This document shows positions 6,157-8,645 of a stretch of 8,645 nt of DNA, piece by piece. This DNA comes from Sulfurimonas sp. GTDB taxonomy: Bacteria; Campylobacterota; Campylobacteria; Campylobacterales; Sulfurimonadaceae. The stretch lies in contig JAQIBW010000177.1 in NCBI GenBank assembly GCA_027858865.1, forward strand, positions 1 to 8,645. The letters are read 5' to 3'. The notes beneath the pieces were generated by a model. The model worked only from the letters and a program-made list of their open reading frames with translations, was not told the DNA's origin and did not search any database. How positions within the stretch are numbered: position 1 is the first letter of the stretch; each line of letters opens with the position of its first letter. The position numbers and the translations under genes were made by a program.

Positions 6157-6645
6157 ATGATTAATATTGAGACACAAGCACCAGGATTTTGCTTACCAAA
6201 CCAAGATGATATAGAGATATGTTTAAGAGATTTGAAGGGAAAATGGATAGTTTTATACTTTTACCCTCGTGATAATACTCCAGGCTGTACGACTGAGGCT
6301 TGTGAGTTTACAGAAGCAGCTCCTGACTTCTCAGACTTAGACGCAGTTATCTTAGGTGTAAGCGCAGACTCTACAAAAAAACATCGTAGTTTTATAGAAA
6401 AAAAAGAGATAGGCATCACACTTCTTAGTGATGAGGATACATCAATGATGCAAGAGTATGGTGTTTGGCAATTAAAGAAAAATTATGGAAAAGAGTATAT
6501 GGGAATTGTTCGTACAACTTTAATCATAAACCCAGAAGGAATAGTAAAAGCTGTTTTTGAAAAGGTAAGAGTAAAAGAGCATGTTGCTAAAGTTAAAGCT
6601 GAATTGGAACAACTTCAAATTAAATCGACTTTAGAAAAGTTATAG
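6157..6645 (+). CDS. bcp: Thiol peroxidase Bcp/PrxQ (peroxiredoxin)
   Basis: Atypical two-cysteine peroxiredoxin that reduces hydrogen peroxide and organic peroxides with thioredoxin as electron donor; cytosolic. The active site reads YPRDNTPGCTTEACEF, with peroxidatic Cys44 and resolving Cys49 five residues later, the PrxQ/Bcp alpha-2 arrangement. Pro37, Thr41 and Arg119 (in GIVRTTLI) complete the usual catalytic set. Length 162 is close to the typical 150-160, with a short charged C-terminal extension. Two more cysteines, Cys12 and Cys22, lie in the N-terminal strand region and are not part of the family signature. The start has AAGGA 6 nt upstream. It is probably its own unit, 149 bp behind the operon and convergent with the DUF3373 gene. 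The identification is firm. Confidence 0.94.
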   Translation: MINIETQAPGFCLPNQDDIEICLRDLKGKWIVLYFYPRDNTPGCTTEACEFTEAAPDFSDLDAVILGVSADSTKKHRSFIEKKEIGITLLSDEDTSMMQEYGVWQLKKNYGKEYMGIVRTTLIINPEGIVKAVFEKVRVKEHVAKVKAELEQLQIKSTLEKL

Positions 6646-6647
6646 TT

Positions 6648-6668
6648 ATTCCAGGCTTGACCTGGAAT
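6648..6668. terminator. Symmetric hairpin between convergent genes, probable bidirectional terminator
   Basis: ATTCCAGG, loop CTTGA, CCTGGAAT: a perfect 8-bp stem in the 30-bp gap between the bcp stop and the stop of the minus-strand gene. It is followed on the plus strand by TTTAATTA and on the minus strand by AACTATAACTTTT, so the T-tracts are poor, but the position between convergent genes fits termination in both directions. I recall hairpins of similar core sequence as dispersed intergenic units in other proteobacteria; that is from memory. Confidence 0.55.
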
Positions 6669-6675
6669 TTAATTA

Positions 6676-8268
6676 CTAATACTTGTAACGAAGATAAAAT
6701 CTAATATCTTGAGCCGTATCTACTACATTAGCCCCTTGACCAAATGCTATTGCAGTATCCATATCCATAGAAGCCCCTGAAGTTCCTCCAAAGAAACCAT
6801 TACTTCCACTATATGCATAATCTATATATGTATAACGAATCTGCATAGATAAAATATCTTCTATTAAATATTCTGTCATATAAGCTTCATATGCATCACC
6901 ACGAGCTGCAACTTTTGAACCTATATTTGTATCTTCACCGTAAGTAATACTTCTCCAGTACTCAGAACCGTGGTTATACTCTAAACCCCATCTTCCATCT
7001 TGTGTAATAAGTGAAGGGAATTGTGTACCTATCCAGTACGAGTAACCAGTTTTTGACTCTCCTGTCGCAGTTGGGTTCATGTTAGAATCCATGGAAGCAT
7101 AAAGCATACGCTTATCACTATTTGGATTAGTAATACTCATAGCACCACTCACAAAGAATGTAGTTTCATCAAGAAAGTCGCTGATCTCGCTTCCGATACC
7201 ATTTACAACAAAATTTGCCGTCATACTATGTAATCCACCAACTGTATCAAAACCTTGTGTATAATCAGCAGTATTTTTTACATCGATAAGATTATTCGCA
7301 TAATAGTATTGTGTTCCTATAGAGTAGTGACCATCATTATATGGAACAAAGATAAGCCCTGCTAAATCTATATTTGTATTACTATTGGTATCATCAACAC
7401 TTGTATAAGGTGTATTGTTAAACTTAGGAGCTGCATTACTCATACCACGACCGGCACAAAATTTAATGTACATACCATTTACCCAATTGTCAAAACTAAA
7501 TTTTGAACTAAGACCATCAAACTCAACATTAATAGCGTGACCCATTGGTGAAGATGGTCTATCATCATCACGTAAGCTGATTAGATGCCCATTTGTAGAT
7601 GGACGACGACCAACACTAAAAGTCCATGGAACATCAGTTCCTATGAAAGTATCATTTCTATATAGGAAGTATGCTGAGCGAACTCTCAAGGTATCGTCAT
7701 AAGCATTTTCATTTGCAATCCAGTCAAAACCTTCAAATGCTGAACTAGCAGGAGTATCAGCCCCTGAACGTTGACCAAATGCTTTATTGTAAGCTAACTG
7801 ACCACTAAAGCTAAGGTTCTTAGTCGCCATCCAATCCATGTTTAACCATAAGCGGTTTGTCATAAATGCGTCATTGTTCGCTTCTGAACCATCAGCCATT
7901 TTATAATTTAAGTTTTCTAATGCAAATCTATAATCAACACCAAATTTTAAATGATTACCAGAAGTGGCTTTATTAATTTCAGAGATACTCTCTTGCAAGT
8001 AAGCAATCTCTTCTTCTACGTCCATCTTTTCTTTCTCATCATCTTCAGCTTCTTCTTTGTCCTCTGAGTCCTTTTTCTCATCCGCATCTTCTGCAGGTGA
8101 GTCCTCTTCTTCAGTTTCAGCTTTTTGAGTTTTGAGGGTAGCTATCTCTTTTTTTAGCTCAGCCATCTCATTTTCCATTGATTGAAATCTTTCAAACATA
8201 GTCTGTGCACTTACATTTGTAGTTAAAAGAGCAGCAGCTACTAAAGATAATAGGAGTGGTTTGTTCAT
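6676..8268 (-). CDS. DUF3373-like outer-membrane beta-barrel protein
   Basis: A 530-residue exported protein, probably a porin-like outer-membrane barrel of the DUF3373 type common in Campylobacterota; substrate unknown. Residues 1-21 form a signal peptide (basic start, LLLSLVAAALL core, cleavage after NVSA). Residues 25-50 form a short coiled coil (MENEMAELKKEIATLK), followed by a strikingly acidic, low-complexity linker at 51-87 (23 Asp/Glu in 37), a second short helix at 87-100, and from about 104 a long beta-rich domain with alternating aromatic strands, ending in LRYKY with a C-terminal aromatic residue as barrel proteins need for assembly. There is one cysteine (in YIKFCAGRG). The start has AAGGGA 6 nt upstream. 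It is monocistronic as far as seen and convergent with bcp. Outer-membrane location is firm; the family name is likely. Confidence 0.88.
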   Translation of the reverse strand: MNKPLLLSLVAAALLTTNVSAQTMFERFQSMENEMAELKKEIATLKTQKAETEEEDSPAEDADEKKDSEDKEEAEDDEKEKMDVEEEIAYLQESISEINKATSGNHLKFGVDYRFALENLNYKMADGSEANNDAFMTNRLWLNMDWMATKNLSFSGQLAYNKAFGQRSGADTPASSAFEGFDWIANENAYDDTLRVRSAYFLYRNDTFIGTDVPWTFSVGRRPSTNGHLISLRDDDRPSSPMGHAINVEFDGLSSKFSFDNWVNGMYIKFCAGRGMSNAAPKFNNTPYTSVDDTNSNTNIDLAGLIFVPYNDGHYSIGTQYYYANNLIDVKNTADYTQGFDTVGGLHSMTANFVVNGIGSEISDFLDETTFFVSGAMSITNPNSDKRMLYASMDSNMNPTATGESKTGYSYWIGTQFPSLITQDGRWGLEYNHGSEYWRSITYGEDTNIGSKVAARGDAYEAYMTEYLIEDILSMQIRYTYIDYAYSGSNGFFGGTSGASMDMDTAIAFGQGANVVDTAQDIRFYLRYKY

Positions 8269-8296
8269 TCTTTTCCCTTTTTTTATATAAATAGTT

Positions 8297-8310
8297 GTTA
8301 TAAATATAAC
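8297..8310 (-). promoter_or_regulatory. Candidate extended -10 promoter of the DUF3373 gene within a small palindrome
   Basis: On the minus strand TGTTATATT (8311-8303) matches an extended -10 (TGnTATAAT with one change). It would start transcription near 8296 and leave a leader of about 28 nt carrying the AAGGGA site. The box lies in the palindrome GTTATA-AA-TATAAC at 8297-8310. In DNA this AT-rich both signals could arise by chance. Confidence 0.4.
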
Positions 8311-8332
8311 ACTTTTTTATAATATATTTGTG

Positions 8333-8353
8333 ATACTATACAGTAGATAGTAT
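8333..8353. promoter_or_regulatory. Operator-like inverted repeat upstream of the DUF3373 gene
   Basis: ATACTAT, 7-nt spacer, ATAGTAT: perfect 7-bp arms. The right arm is part of TAGTATAAAA (8348-8357), which recurs as an exact copy at 8381-8390, 33 bp further upstream, about three helical turns. The centre lies roughly 47 bp upstream of the proposed start site, a usual place for an activator. The regulator is unknown. Confidence 0.4.
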
Positions 8354-8460
8354 AAAATATTTTTGAAGTTACACATTTAGTAGTATAAAAAATTATTATA
8401 TAGTTACCAATAAGATACTAGGATTAAATATATAGATTTATATACAACAGACGGCAGTAG

Positions 8461-8645
8461 TCAGTAAAAGCTATATTTAAACATCTTTTGAGTATAATTC
8501 GCGGATTTTTCTTCTGTATATTCACAAGAAAACATTAACAGGTATGTATCAAAAGTTAGTGCAACTTCTCTTTTTAGAGAAAATTGTTCGATATTACCAA
8601 AGCTAACTAACGAAATTTCTGGCTTGAAAAAACAGCCCTTAAAGG
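8461..8645 (-). CDS. Possible 3' end of an unrecognised gene (5' part outside the window)
   Basis: On the minus strand a frame is open from the right edge to a TGA at 8461-8463, about 60 codons. It contains EISLVSFGNIEQFSLKREVA and ends in QKMFKYSFY. Composition is somewhat protein-like (six Glu, few Ile and Asn, third positions AT-rich like the neighbours), and the orientation agrees with the DUF3373 gene downstream of it. I do not recognise the family. An open frame of this length is not rare in AT-rich DNA over six frames, and a perfect TATAAT pointing the other way lies inside it. Real-gene status is therefore uncertain. Confidence 0.35.
   Translation of the reverse strand, partial: FKGCFFKPEISLVSFGNIEQFSLKREVALTFDTYLLMFSCEYTEEKSANYTQKMFKYSFY
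8493..8498 (+). promoter_or_regulatory. Candidate promoter firing rightward out of the window
   Basis: CTTTTGAGTATAATTCGCGG contains a perfect TATAAT followed by a GC-rich discriminator-like CGCGG, which looks like a strong epsilonproteobacterial promoter. Transcription would begin near 8505. The transcript could form TTTTCTT/AAGAAAA (8507-8513 with 8526-8532) and a longer stem around CTTCTCTTTTTAGAGAA. It conflicts with the possible minus-strand gene over the same bases. Confidence 0.4.

Noticed and set aside
8543..8605. Short plus-strand ORF of 20 codons starting at ATG 8543
   Set aside because: The only purine-rich stretch is one base from the ATG, too close to act as a ribosome binding site, and it overlaps other possible signals.
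1..8645. CRISPR array, tRNA, rRNA, transposase or prophage genes
   Set aside because: No regular repeats with spacers, no tRNA-like cloverleaf or rRNA stretch, and no transposase or integrase motifs on either strand; codon use is even across the genes.

Overview
The window is AT-rich DNA that reads as an ordinary chromosomal region of a Campylobacterota (epsilonproteobacterial) organism, most likely Sulfurimonas-like. The basis is the protein content: an MqnP-type prenyltransferase of the futalosine menaquinone route, a DUF3373-type outer-membrane protein, and MurG/FtsW sequences of epsilonproteobacterial style. Promoters also look epsilon-like, with good -10 boxes in T-rich surroundings and no clear -35. 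The lineage comes from recognition, not from a search.

Layout. (1) 1-804, minus: 5' part of miaA (tRNA dimethylallyltransferase), running off the left edge, with a perfect -10 box placed so that the mRNA would be leaderless. (2) 871-6007, plus: a seven-gene unit, divergent from miaA: mqnP, a possible PilZ-like protein, a membrane-anchored coiled-coil/HTH protein, ftsW, murG, a DedA-family protein and a DUF420-type membrane protein. Five of the six junctions overlap by 4-8 bp and the sixth has a 1-bp gap, so the genes are almost certainly co-transcribed and translationally coupled. (3) 6008-6156: a structured intergenic stretch with a long-range stem, nested repeats and a perfect 13-bp-arm hairpin just before the ribosome binding site of the next gene. 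(4) 6157-6645, plus: bcp/prxQ, a thiol peroxidase. (5) 6646-6675: a short gap with a symmetric hairpin between convergent genes. (6) 6676-8268, minus: a 530-residue DUF3373-like outer-membrane protein with a signal peptide and a very acidic linker. (7) 8269-8645: its AT-rich upstream region with operator-like repeats, then a stretch that is either the 3' end of an unrecognised minus-strand gene or the start of a plus-strand transcript; the two readings conflict.

How the genes fit together. The large operon has a polyprenyl-lipid theme. MqnP attaches a prenyl chain to the menaquinone precursor, MurG makes undecaprenyl-linked lipid II, FtsW polymerises lipid II at the division site, and DedA proteins are now linked to undecaprenyl-phosphate recycling. 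The DUF420 protein may belong to the respiratory side, as menaquinone does. The two poorly characterised proteins between mqnP and ftsW are the most interesting genes, as candidates for a role in envelope growth or division. I see no mobile element, CRISPR array, tRNA or rRNA gene, and no clear evidence of an unknown multi-gene system.
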